Shown here piece by piece: positions 29,839 to 39,193 of a stretch of 64,000 nt of DNA (positions within the stretch are counted from its first letter, which is position 1; the number at the start of each line of letters is the position of its first letter). This DNA comes from an uncultured Bacilli bacterium (GTDB lineage Bacteria; Bacillota_I; Bacilli_A; RF39; UBA660), in the NCBI GenBank assembly GCA_947628565.1, contig CANRAH010000007.1, positions 1 to 64,000 of the forward strand, written 5' to 3'. The notes under the pieces are model-generated. The model was given only the letters and a program-made list of their open reading frames with translations, was not told the DNA's origin and ran no database searches. A program made the position numbers and the translations under genes.

Positions 29839-31461
29839 ATGAAGAAAAATTCATTTATGGAAGGCGCAATAATAGCTACAATTGGAATAATTGTAGTTAA
29901 GGTAATTGGTCTTTTATATGTAATACCTTTTAATGCTATAATAGGTGAAAAAGGAGGAGCCCTTTATGGATATGCATATAATATTTATCAATTATTTTTA
30001 TCAATATCAAGTGTTGGGTTCCCATTTGCAATAAGTAAATTAACAAGTGAATATCTTGCTTTAGGATATAAAAATGCTGTAAAAAAAACATATAATATAG
30101 CTATTAAGATAATATCATTTATTTCAGTAATTATATTTATTTTATTGTTCATTTTTGCTCCACAAATAGGAAAACTTATAATTGGAAATGCAACAGGAGG
30201 AAATACGTATAATGATATTGCTTTTGTTATAAGAATAATTTCTTTTGCAATATTAGTAGTACCTTTTTTAAGCGTTACTAAAGGATTTTTACAAGGGCAT
30301 AAATTTATAACTCCAACTAGCATTAGCCAAATTTTAGAACAAATAGTAAGAGTAATGGTTATTCTTCTTGGAAGTTTTCTTGCTTTAAAAATATTTAAAA
30401 CAAATATTAAAACTGCCGTTGGTATAGCTGTAAGTGGTGCCTTTGTTGGAGGCTTAATTGCATATATATATTTAAAAATAAAAATAAAGAAAAGCAAATT
30501 ACTGCCTAAAAATATAGAGAACGATGAAAACATTATAACAAAGAAAGAAATAATAAAAAAAATATTATCATATTCAGTACCATTTATATTAATAAGTTTG
30601 ATATATAATTTATATAATACTGTTGATATGATACTTGTCTCTAGAACATTAAATGATATATTAAAGTATCCAGTGGATGCTGTAGAATCAACAGTTAGTG
30701 TATTTACAACTTGGGGTATAAAACTTAACAATATAATACTTGCTATAATAACAGGTCTTACAACGAGTCTTATTCCAAACATAGTTAGTAGTTATACTAA
30801 AGGAAATACTAGTGATGTAGATGCAAAATTTAATAAAGCATTGCAATGTATACTTTTAGTTATAGTACCTGCAACACTATTTTTATCATTATTATCAAAT
30901 CAAGTATGGACATTATTTTATGGAAAGAGTGTGTATGGCCCTATTGTTTATAAAATATTTGTTTATTCTGCGCTATTTGGTGGATTATACTCTATAATTG
31001 TAAATACTTTGCAAGGATTAAGCAAATATAAACTTGTAATAACATCTGTGTTTATAGGACTTATAATAAATACTGTACTTGATGTTCCTATGATGCTATT
31101 ATTTAATAAATTTAATTTAGAACCAAGTCATGGCGCTATAATTGCTGGTTTAATAGGATATGCTATATCTTCTATAATATCGCTTATAATATTAAATAAA
31201 AAATATAAATTTAAATTTAAAGATACTTTAAAAAGATTACCAAATTATATAATTACTTATATAGTGTTTGTTCTTGTAATAGTGTTATTAAAACAAATAA
31301 TACCAACAAACATAAGTGGAAGACTTATACAGATCCCTATACTTGCTATATTTGGAATAGTAAGTTTTGGAATATATTTACTATTAAATTACTTTAATGG
31401 TAATTTGAAAAATTTATTTGATTTTAAGAAAGGAAGAAAAAATGAAAATAGGAATAGCTAA
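29839..31461 (+). CDS. MOP-superfamily flippase, SpoVB/MurJ-like
   Basis: MEGAIIATIGIIVVKVIGLLYVIPFNAIIGEKGGALYGYAYNIYQLFLSISSVGFPFAISKL; polytopic. Confidence 0.85.
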   Translation: MKKNSFMEGAIIATIGIIVVKVIGLLYVIPFNAIIGEKGGALYGYAYNIYQLFLSISSVGFPFAISKLTSEYLALGYKNAVKKTYNIAIKIISFISVIIFILLFIFAPQIGKLIIGNATGGNTYNDIAFVIRIISFAILVVPFLSVTKGFLQGHKFITPTSISQILEQIVRVMVILLGSFLALKIFKTNIKTAVGIAVSGAFVGGLIAYIYLKIKIKKSKLLPKNIENDENIITKKEIIKKILSYSVPFILISLIYNLYNTVDMILVSRTLNDILKYPVDAVESTVSVFTTWGIKLNNIILAIITGLTTSLIPNIVSSYTKGNTSDVDAKFNKALQCILLVIVPATLFLSLLSNQVWTLFYGKSVYGPIVYKIFVYSALFGGLYSIIVNTLQGLSKYKLVITSVFIGLIINTVLDVPMMLLFNKFNLEPSHGAIIAGLIGYAISSIISLIILNKKYKFKFKDTLKRLPNYIITYIVFVLVIVLLKQIIPTNISGRLIQIPILAIFGIVSFGIYLLLNYFNGNLKNLFDFKKGRKNENRNS

Positions 31462-31885
31462 TGACCATAGAGGTTTTAAGACAAAACAAATTTTGACAGA
31501 GTATTTAACTTTAAAAGGATATACTGTAGTTGATTATGGAACTGATTCTATTGACCGTGTAGATTATACTAAATATGGATTTATATTAGGAGAGAAAGTA
31601 GCTTCAGGTGAGGTTAATTTAGGTATTGCAATATGTGGTAGTGCTATAGGTATATCAATTGCTTGTAATAAAGTTAAGGGTATTAGGTGTGGTAAAATTA
31701 ATACAGTTGGTGAGGCAATACATGGACGTGAAAGAGATTTTATTAACATAATTGCGCTATCAGGTGAAGCTGATATTGAGTTAAATAAAAAAATAGTTGA
31801 TGCATTTTTAGAGTCAAAAGAAAATTTAGAAGATCCTGCATATAAAAAAAGAGTCGAACAGATAATGGAATATGAAAATGATTAA
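31442..31885 (+). CDS. rpiB: Ribose-5-phosphate isomerase B
   Basis: MKIGIANDHRGFKTKQIL...DYGTDS...LGIAICGSAIGISIACNKVKGIRC. Confidence 0.93.
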   Translation: MKIGIANDHRGFKTKQILTEYLTLKGYTVVDYGTDSIDRVDYTKYGFILGEKVASGEVNLGIAICGSAIGISIACNKVKGIRCGKINTVGEAIHGRERDFINIIALSGEADIELNKKIVDAFLESKENLEDPAYKKRVEQIMEYEND

Positions 31886-32075
31886 GGTAATATTATATAT
31901 TGTAATGTTTATGAGTGCGATTTGGGCACTAGGAGGATTAAATATAAATAGATTTTTTAAACAATCTAAAGTATTAGAAGCTCGTTTGATTTATTTAATG
32001 CTTGCCATATCAATTTCGTATTTAACGACAAATTTCTTATACGATATATTTATGCATTTTCAAATAATTAAGTAG
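31872..32075 (+). CDS. Small membrane protein
   Basis: Two TM helices; translationally coupled to rpiB; RBS not obvious. Confidence 0.55.
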   Translation: MKMIKVILYIVMFMSAIWALGGLNINRFFKQSKVLEARLIYLMLAISISYLTTNFLYDIFMHFQIIK

Positions 32076-32099
32076 TATGTTTTTTAAGGAGATGGTATC

Positions 32100-33014
32100 T
32101 TGATAAAAAAAATACTACTTTTTTCTTGCTTAATAATTATAATTCCTTTTATAGTGGTTACTATATTTATTAGGGATGATGAAGTAACTTTTAACTTTTC
32201 TAGTAATAGTGTTGTTAGAGTATATAAAGAAAAATCAAAAGTTATAGATGAGGTACCAATAGAGGATTACGTAATTGGAGTACTTGCAGGAGAAATGCCA
32301 ATAGAATTTAGTTTAGAAGCCCTAAAAGCACAAGCAGTTGCTTCAAGATCATATGTAATGGTACAGATGGAAAGAAATATAAATAAAGATTATGATGTGG
32401 TTGATACAGTTATGAATCAAGTTTATCTAGATAATGAAAGACTTACAGCTGTATGGAAAGAAAATTATCAAGAAAATATGAATAAAATAAAGACGGCAGT
32501 GCTTGAAACAAAAGGTGAATATATATCATATAATGGAAAAGTAGCTGAAGCTTTGTTTTTTTCAACGAGTCCAGGAGTTACTGAAAATAGTGAAGAAGTT
32601 TATTCAAATAAAGTAGCATATCTTAGAAGTGTTGAAAGCAGGTATGATTCTATATCTCCTGTTTATTCTACAAGCACAACATTTACTAAGGAAGAATTTT
32701 ATAACAAACTAGGTCTCGATTATAGTGATAATTTAAATATAGAAGTAACTGATAAAACATCAACAGGAAGAGTAAAAAAAATTAAAATAAATAATAAAGA
32801 ATTTAGTGGCAGTACAGTTATGTCTAAACTTAGTTTAAGATCAACATTTTTCGAATTATTAAAAGACTCTAATAAAGTAGTTATTAATACCAAAGGGTAT
32901 GGACACGGAGTTGGAATGAGTCAGTATGGAGCTGAAGGGATGGCAAGAGAAGGATACAGTTATCAAGATATACTAAAACATTATTATACTGATATTGAAA
33001 TAAAAAAATTTTAA
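32100..33014 (+). CDS. spoIID: Stage II sporulation protein D
   Basis: VPIEDYVIGVLAGEMPIEFSLEALKAQAVASRSYVM...GYGHGVGMSQYGAEGMA; TTG start. Confidence 0.95.
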   Translation: MIKKILLFSCLIIIIPFIVVTIFIRDDEVTFNFSSNSVVRVYKEKSKVIDEVPIEDYVIGVLAGEMPIEFSLEALKAQAVASRSYVMVQMERNINKDYDVVDTVMNQVYLDNERLTAVWKENYQENMNKIKTAVLETKGEYISYNGKVAEALFFSTSPGVTENSEEVYSNKVAYLRSVESRYDSISPVYSTSTTFTKEEFYNKLGLDYSDNLNIEVTDKTSTGRVKKIKINNKEFSGSTVMSKLSLRSTFFELLKDSNKVVINTKGYGHGVGMSQYGAEGMAREGYSYQDILKHYYTDIEIKKF

Positions 33015-33067
33015 AAATAAGTATAAAAAAAATAATTTTGTTCACACTTAAAAATGAGGTGAATAAA

Positions 33068-33694
33068 ATGAAAAGGGAACTAAAAAAATCAGTAGTTTAT
33101 GGATTATATGCACTTTCTTTTGCTTTATTAGTCGGTGGAATATTTATGATTGGATTTTTGATAACAAAGACAGGAAATAAAAGTTATCAATATGTTTCAA
33201 AAAGTATATTTGATTATGAGGAAAATGTTAGAGTTGTAAATACTGAAAATACAATAATAAGACCATATACAGATACTAATGTAAATATAGTAAAAAGTTT
33301 TTATGACTATAAAGCTAGTGAAGAAGAACAAGAAAAATCTTTAATATACTATGAAGGTACATATATGCAAAGTAGCGGAGTATCATATTCAAAAGGAGAA
33401 GCTTTTGACGTTGTTTCCATATTAAACGGTACTGTTAAAGAGATTAAAGAAGATTCTGTTTTAGGTAATGTTATTACTATAGAGCATGAAAATGGTATAA
33501 CAAGCGTATATCAAAGCATTCAAGATATACTAGTTAAAGAAAACGATCAAGTAACTAAAGGTCAAATATTAGCTAAAAGTTCTACATCAAACGTTTCAAA
33601 AGAATTAGACAATCATTTATATTTTGAACTTATAATAAATGGAGAATGTGTAAATCCAGAAAATTATTATGATAAGTCAATTGAAGAAATTTAG
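33068..33694 (+). CDS. spoIIQ: SpoIIQ-like LytM/M23-fold protein
   Basis: N-terminal TM, degenerate M23 fold (VVSILNGTVKEIKEDSVLGNVITIEHENGITSVYQSI), between spoIID and spoIIID. Confidence 0.82.
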   Translation: MKRELKKSVVYGLYALSFALLVGGIFMIGFLITKTGNKSYQYVSKSIFDYEENVRVVNTENTIIRPYTDTNVNIVKSFYDYKASEEEQEKSLIYYEGTYMQSSGVSYSKGEAFDVVSILNGTVKEIKEDSVLGNVITIEHENGITSVYQSIQDILVKENDQVTKGQILAKSSTSNVSKELDNHLYFELIINGECVNPENYYDKSIEEI

Positions 33695-33712
33695 GGCAAT
33701 GCCCTTTTTATG
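33695..33712 (+). terminator. Terminator after spoIIQ
   Basis: agggc-aat-gccctttttat. Confidence 0.6.
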
Positions 33713-33757
33713 TATAAACTCTCTTTTAAAATATATAATTTATTAAAGGGGTGTTGT

Positions 33758-34027
33758 ATGACTGACTTAATATTTAAAAGAGTCATAGAAGAAGCAAATT
33801 ATATGCTAGACACAAAAAACACAATAAGAGAGATAGCAAAAGTTTTTAATGTTTCAAAAAGTACTGTTCATAAAGATTTACACGAAAGATTGGCCGATAT
33901 AGATTTATCTTTGTATGAAAGCATAGATAGTATTTTAAAATATCATATAAATATAAGACATATAAGGGGAGGAGAATCTACTAAAAAAAAGTATAAAAAA
34001 ATCACTTTAACTAATAAAAATAGGTAA
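33758..34027 (+). CDS. spoIIID: Sporulation transcriptional regulator SpoIIID
   Basis: NTIREIAKVFNVSKSTVHKDLHERLADIDLSLY. Confidence 0.94.
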   Translation: MTDLIFKRVIEEANYMLDTKNTIREIAKVFNVSKSTVHKDLHERLADIDLSLYESIDSILKYHINIRHIRGGESTKKKYKKITLTNKNR

Positions 34028-34063
34028 ATTATGGTATAATAAATAATGATGGAGGATGGTACA

Positions 34064-35056
34064 ATGTTTGCAAAAGATATAGGAATAGATTTAGGAACTG
34101 CTAACGTATTAATATATATTAAAGGACAAGGTATAGTTTTAAATGAACCTAGTATAGTTGCCCTTGATTCTGACAGTAAAAAAGTACTTGCTGTTGGTAC
34201 AAAAGCAAAAGAAATGTTGGGAAGAACACCAGGTAAAGTAAAAGCAATAAGACCTATGAAAGATGGAGTAATTGCTGATTTTGAAATAACTGAAATAATG
34301 TTAAATAGCTTTATAAATAAAGTAAATGGTAAAAGTTTCTTATCTAGGCCAAGAATTTTGATATGCTGTCCTTCTAATATAACTCAAGTAGAAAAAAATG
34401 CTATAAAAGAGGCAGCAGAAAGAACAGGGGCTAGAAAAGTCTTTCTAGAAGAAGAACCTAAAGTTGCAGCTATAGGAGCTGGACTTGATATTTCTAAACC
34501 AAGTGGAAATATGGTAATAGATATAGGCGGTGGAACTACTGATATAGCTGTACTATCATTAGGTGATATAGTTACTAGTGAGTCAATTAAAATAGCTGGT
34601 AATACATTTGATAATGATATTATAAAATATATAAAAGATAAATATAAGTTATTAGTTGGTGATAGAACAGCAGAAGAGATAAAATTTGAAATAGGTTCAG
34701 TTTATCCTGAAGGTAAAAATGATAAAATAGAAGTAAAAGGAAGAGATTTAGTTACTGGTCTTCCTCATACTATAACAATATGCAGTGAAGAAGTTGAAGA
34801 AGCTTTAAGAGAAAGTGTATATACAATTATACATTCTGCTAAAAATGTACTTGAAAAAACTCCACCTGAACTTTCTGGAGATATAATAGATAAAGGTATT
34901 ATTATAACAGGTGGAGGAGCTTTAATACATGGCTTTGATGCCCTTCTATCTCACGAGTTAAACGTTCCTGTATTTGTTGCTGAAAGCCCACTTACTTGCG
35001 TAGTAGAAGGAACAGGAATATTACTTGATAATATGCATTTAATAGAAAATAAATAA
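34064..35056 (+). CDS. mbl: MreB/Mbl-family rod-shape protein
   Basis: DIGIDLGTANVLIYIKGQGIVLNEPSIVA...IDIGGGTTDIAVLSLG; follows spoIIID. Confidence 0.93.
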   Translation: MFAKDIGIDLGTANVLIYIKGQGIVLNEPSIVALDSDSKKVLAVGTKAKEMLGRTPGKVKAIRPMKDGVIADFEITEIMLNSFINKVNGKSFLSRPRILICCPSNITQVEKNAIKEAAERTGARKVFLEEEPKVAAIGAGLDISKPSGNMVIDIGGGTTDIAVLSLGDIVTSESIKIAGNTFDNDIIKYIKDKYKLLVGDRTAEEIKFEIGSVYPEGKNDKIEVKGRDLVTGLPHTITICSEEVEEALRESVYTIIHSAKNVLEKTPPELSGDIIDKGIIITGGGALIHGFDALLSHELNVPVFVAESPLTCVVEGTGILLDNMHLIENK

Positions 35057-35082
35057 AATATCACAATTTGTGATATTTTATT
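35055..35082. terminator. Bidirectional terminator
   Basis: taaaatatcaca-att-tgtgatatttta. Confidence 0.75.
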
Positions 35083-35479
35083 TTTCTTTTAATTTATTAT
35101 TAATTTCTGATGTGTTTTGGCATATTTTAATTATCAAAATAGATAGCTCATACGTTAATCTAAGTGCAATATTTCCACCTATCAATAATGCAAAAAATGA
35201 TCCGACACTTGTTCCAATTAATCCAAATGAATAAAGTGTTATAAATATAGATATTATTAAATATGAAATCTTTAATATATCTTCAATTAGTAGTAATTTG
35301 AAATTTAAAAAGTCAATAACTTTTTTTAAAAATCCTGTTGTTTTTTTCTTGCCCTTCAAGAAAATGAAATAGATTGCTATACCACCAACTATTGCAACTA
35401 CAAGAGATATAATAAGCCATATTAATAAACCATTGATTGAATTATTTGGACTATAGTCATATCCATATCCGTAAGACAT
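35078..35479 (-). CDS. Hypothetical membrane protein
   Basis: Two to three hydrophobic segments; N-terminal YGYGYDYSPNN; aggaggag RBS. Confidence 0.65.
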   Translation of the reverse strand: MSYGYGYDYSPNNSINGLLIWLIISLVVAIVGGIAIYFIFLKGKKKTTGFLKKVIDFLNFKLLLIEDILKISYLIISIFITLYSFGLIGTSVGSFFALLIGGNIALRLTYELSILIIKICQNTSEINNKLKEK

Positions 35480-35563
35480 AAACTCCTCCTTCTAATTAAA
35501 TTATATCATTTAATTTAAAAAAAATAAATATTTAGTTGAAAGATCTAAATATTTATTTTAATA

Positions 35564-36139
35564 TTATTTCTTTTTAGTATTATCTTTATATTTATTTATA
35601 TAATATTCTCTTAATTCTTTAAATCTGTTGAAATGAACAACTTCTCTTTGTCTCAAAAAGGAAAGGGGTGCAAGTAAGTCTGGATCATTAGTTAAATCCA
35701 TTAAGTGTTCATAAGTAGCTCTGGCCCTTTGTTCTGCAGCCATATCACTTGTTAAATCTGCGTTCCAATCTCCAGATGCTTCTATATAGGCTGATGTAAA
35801 AGGTACTCCAAATGCATCTACAGGGAATAATGCGTGATCATGTTCCACATATTGTGGAGTTAGCCCTGCTTCCATAAGTTCTTTTATAGATGCATCTTTC
35901 ATTAATTGATATACCATTGTAGCAATCATTTCAACATGAGCAAGTTCTTCTGTTCCTATATCATTTAAAAGTGCATAACCTTTTTCATCAGGCATAGTAT
36001 ATCTTTGATTTAAATATCTCATAGATGCTGAAAATTCACCATCTGGTCCACCGTATTGTGCAAGTAAGGCTTTAGCCATTTTTAAATCTTTATTTTTAAT
36101 ATTTATAGGATATTCTAATTTTTTTTCATATTTCCACAT
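35564..36139 (-). CDS. cotJC: Spore coat protein CotJC (manganese-catalase family)
   Basis: MWKYEKKLEYPINIKNKDLKMAKALLAQYGGPDGEFSASMRYLNQRYTMP...IGTEELAHVEMIATMVYQL. Confidence 0.93.
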   Translation of the reverse strand: MWKYEKKLEYPINIKNKDLKMAKALLAQYGGPDGEFSASMRYLNQRYTMPDEKGYALLNDIGTEELAHVEMIATMVYQLMKDASIKELMEAGLTPQYVEHDHALFPVDAFGVPFTSAYIEASGDWNADLTSDMAAEQRARATYEHLMDLTNDPDLLAPLSFLRQREVVHFNRFKELREYYINKYKDNTKKK

Positions 36140-36149
36140 AAAATACCTC

Positions 36150-36635
36150 CTAATTATCCCAAGGCCATGGCATATCATCCCATGCCCAAGGATATGATTT
36201 TAAACTTGCACTATTAAGTGTAATAGGGCCATATTTATTTTCATATTCTTTAATTAAATTTTCTTTTTGCTCTCTATATTGATTGAATGTATTAAGCATA
36301 GTATTATCATTAGGATAAATATCTAAGTAAAGATCTAAATCTATCATAGCAAAGCCTAATGCATCTATGCTAGTTAAAAGTTCAGCCTGTTCATTCATAG
36401 GCTTAACATCATATGGGACCTTAATTTTATAAGGATCATATAAGTTTTTAAACATATTACCTCTTATAAAACCATTATAAGCGTCATATAACGAATTATC
36501 TTTATCGTTTGTATTATAATCAGGCATTATATATTGACTTTTATAAGTGGTATCTTGCATATTATACATATTCATAGTGTTTATACTTGGATTTGTATAA
36601 TTATTAAAGTTTTTAAAGTTAGGGTAGTTATTCAT
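36150..36635 (-). CDS. CotJA-like + CotJB fusion spore coat protein
   Basis: CotJA-like DAYNGFIRGNMFKNLYDPYKIK, then CotJB-like LLTSIDALGFAMIDLDLYLDIYPNDNTMLNTFNQYREQKENLIKEYENKYGPIT...WDDMPWPWDN. Confidence 0.82.
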   Translation of the reverse strand: MNNYPNFKNFNNYTNPSINTMNMYNMQDTTYKSQYIMPDYNTNDKDNSLYDAYNGFIRGNMFKNLYDPYKIKVPYDVKPMNEQAELLTSIDALGFAMIDLDLYLDIYPNDNTMLNTFNQYREQKENLIKEYENKYGPITLNSASLKSYPWAWDDMPWPWDN

Positions 36636-36775
36636 AATTTCCTCCTCGCTTTATACTATGATTTTAGGTATATTGTGTATAGGTTATTGTCTAAATAATA
36701 AAAAAAATAAAAAAACTATAGACAAAGTTATAAATATTTGCTAAAATATATTCCGTGAATATGGATTCACAAAGT

Positions 36776-36852
36776 GGCGGATATGGTGAAGGGGTTAACA
36801 CGGTGGATTGTGGTTCCATTATGCTAGGGTTCGAATCCCTATATCCGCCCCA
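36776..36852 (+). tRNA. tRNA-His (GTG anticodon), CCA encoded
   Basis: Acceptor gcggata/tatccgc with G-1:C73; anticodon stem tgga-ttGTGgt-tcca; T-arm agggttcgaatccct; genomic CCA. Confidence 0.95.
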
Positions 36853-36854
36853 TA

Positions 36855-36995
36855 TTGAATTTTACATGCATTTGTGTGTGTTAAAAGGCAAAGGTTCGTA
36901 AAATACTTACGAACTTTTTTCGTACAAAGGTTTTGGCTATAAAATAAATTTGTCCATAGAAGTTTTAAAAATTCACTTGTGTATAAAAAACAAGA
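36855..36995 (+). repeat. Direct repeat copy A (tRNA-His 3' flank with terminator)
   Basis: ttgaattttacatgcatttgtgtgtgttaaaaggcaaaggttcgtaa... resembles copy B at 38308. Confidence 0.65.
36894..36920 (+). terminator. tRNA-His terminator
   Basis: gttcgtaa-aatac-ttacgaacttttttcg. Confidence 0.8.
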
Positions 36996-37056
36996 CGCAT
37001 TAAAATATATTTGATATAATATTTGTAGTTGAATTTTAATGAAACGAGGTGTTATT

Positions 37057-37953
37057 GTGAATATTGAAAATATAAAAAATGTTTTACTAGAATGTTATTC
37101 AAAAGATTTATGTTATCCTAAAGTTCAAAACGAATGGAATGATAAAAATAAATGTTTTGGTATGTGTGCAATAACATCTCTAATTGTTAATGATTACTTT
37201 GGTGGAGATATTTGTAAAATTCATGTGGATGGAATTAGTCATTATTTCAATTTAGTAGAAGATAAAATTATAGATTTAACTTCAAGTCAATTTAATCATG
37301 AAGTTGATTATAAAGATTATCAAATTATAGATAGACAAAAAATATTAACTGATGATACAAAGACTAGATATCATATACTAAAGTCAAAATTAATTAAAGC
37401 ATTATTAAAACGAGTAGATGAAAAAGTATATTCTTGTAAATCTTGTGATAAATTAGTTGATAAATTTCCTAATGATGAAACAGTATTTCTTGGAAAAGAT
37501 CAGACAATAGTATTAGTTGGGGAAGCACCTGCAAATAATGGTTGGAGAAAAAGTCATAAATTATGGTGTGATATAAATGGGAAAGTATTACCTAGTGGAG
37601 TTGTATTACAAAAACTATTTGATATTATTGATAGAGATATTTTTGAAACTACATTTTTAGAATCAGTTAAATGTTATCCACTAGAAAGAAAAAATTTAAA
37701 AACTTGTTCTAGTAATTGTAAAAGTATAATGTTAGAGCAATTAAAAATATTAAATCCAAAATTAATTATTACTTTAGGAGAATTTCCAACTAGAAATTTA
37801 CTTAATTTTAAATTTAATAAGTTTGCCGATGTAGTTGGTAATATATATGAAGTTAATGGTTATAAAATATTACCTATTTATCACCCTAGTCCTATATCTC
37901 CAAAAAGTTATAAAGGTAATATACCTATATTTAAAAAATTAAAAGATATGTAG
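37057..37953 (+). CDS. Fusion of YunG-like domain and Fe-S-type uracil-DNA glycosylase-like domain
   Basis: N-term: QNEWNDKNKCFGMCAITSLIVNDYFGGDICKIHVDGISHYFNLVEDKIIDLTSSQF; C-term: CKSCDKLV...IVLVGEAPANNGWR...SVKCYPLERKNLKTC...KLIITLGEFPTRNLL...ILPIYHPSPISP. Confidence 0.78.
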   Translation: MNIENIKNVLLECYSKDLCYPKVQNEWNDKNKCFGMCAITSLIVNDYFGGDICKIHVDGISHYFNLVEDKIIDLTSSQFNHEVDYKDYQIIDRQKILTDDTKTRYHILKSKLIKALLKRVDEKVYSCKSCDKLVDKFPNDETVFLGKDQTIVLVGEAPANNGWRKSHKLWCDINGKVLPSGVVLQKLFDIIDRDIFETTFLESVKCYPLERKNLKTCSSNCKSIMLEQLKILNPKLIITLGEFPTRNLLNFKFNKFADVVGNIYEVNGYKILPIYHPSPISPKSYKGNIPIFKKLKDM

Positions 37954-38040
37954 CGATTTGTAGAATTATTTAATATAATATTTCTAGATTTAAGGGGTCA
38001 GTACAGACTTTGAAAAAGTTTTGTATTAGTTTTTTTGTAG

Positions 38041-38340
38041 GAGGCAGTTATGTTATTTACAGGAGAGGATTTAATAAGGAAAAAAGTTTTATTAAATCAG
38101 AATGATCTTTACAAAAGTCAGATTATACCAATTTTATTATGCACTTAGTATTTCATGTGATGATATAGCAATTGAATTATTAGAATTAAAATAAATTTTA
38201 AAAATACCTGTTGTAGTATGACAAAAAATATGCTATTATTGACTCATCAAGTATTACTAAATATTTTTACTGCTTGGGGTGCAAAACTCATATTCTTATT
38301 GACCTATTTGAATTTTACACACACTTTTGTGTATTAAAAG
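38041..38340 (+). pseudogene. Degenerate ORF remnants
   Basis: RBS-preceded short ORF MLFTGEDLIRKKVLLNQNDLYKSQIIPILLCT*, continuing out of frame as QFYYALSISCDDIAIELLELK*. Confidence 0.35.
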
Positions 38341-38445
38341 GGAAAAGCTCGTAAGTAAATATTATGAACTCTTTTGCAGAGTTGATGGGAATAAATAATG
38401 AATGTTTTAGAATCCACTTATTGACTTTTATTAAAAAAAATAAGA
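38308..38445 (+). repeat. Direct repeat copy B (decayed tRNA-His 3' flank-like)
   Basis: ttgaattttacacacacttttgtgtattaaaagggaaaagctcgtaa...; counterpart of copy A. Confidence 0.65.
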
Positions 38446-38469
38446 TAATAAAATAAGGAGGTATGGTAT

Positions 38470-38931
38470 ATGAGTACAATAACAGAAAAAGAATTGAGAA
38501 AAATTGAGAAGGAAACATTAAAACAAGCTAAAGTAATAATTAAAAAAACTTTTATGTCAGATGAACATTTTTTAAGACAATATAAGAATTTAAAAGTAAA
38601 AGATTTATCAAAGCTTAGACCTTTAGAAGAAGAAATGGAATTGTATACAAGATTTTTTGATATTTCAATAAGAAAATTTAATGAAGAAACATCTCCTGAA
38701 ACGAAAGTATATAATGACAACCAATTTTATAATATAAATCATAAAACGATTAATTATCCTTTACTTATTAAACTATTGGAAGAAGCTGGTGTAGTATTAA
38801 AACCATTTAAATTAGAAGATGTCGATAATGGTAAAGAAATATTTCCTAATTCAATAAATTATTATATTGATAGATATGCTTCAAAAGAAAGCAAATATAA
38901 AGAAAATGAAGAAAATAATAAACAAATATAA
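38470..38931 (+). CDS. Hypothetical protein
   Basis: 153-aa ORF with aaggagg RBS; no family recognised. Confidence 0.65.
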   Translation: MSTITEKELRKIEKETLKQAKVIIKKTFMSDEHFLRQYKNLKVKDLSKLRPLEEEMELYTRFFDISIRKFNEETSPETKVYNDNQFYNINHKTINYPLLIKLLEEAGVVLKPFKLEDVDNGKEIFPNSINYYIDRYASKESKYKENEENNKQI

Positions 38932-39193
38932 AAAATTAGTATTATTTTTATAATAATTAAATAGGACGTTTGAAAAATTTTTAATTTAAATTAGTAAATA
39001 AATCGAGCAAAAAATTGCTCTTTTTTATTAGAAAAATATACATAATCATTAGAATAATATTTAAAAAATTATGATTTTTATTCTAAAATAAAAATAATTA
39101 TGATAAATAAAATGAAATTCTTAAAATAAACATTATTAATTGAATTATATGATTTATTATAGTATAATATATTTTAAAAATTGGAGGTTGCTC

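Noticed and set aside
29988-30782. 264-aa minus-strand ORF within the flippase gene
   Set aside because: Antisense to a strongly supported polytopic membrane protein; composition is the mirror of the sense frame.
36776-37020. tRNA-His as a classical attB with an att core repeat of the tRNA 3' end
   Set aside because: No second copy of the tRNA 3' sequence or integrase was found; only the flank beyond the tRNA is duplicated.
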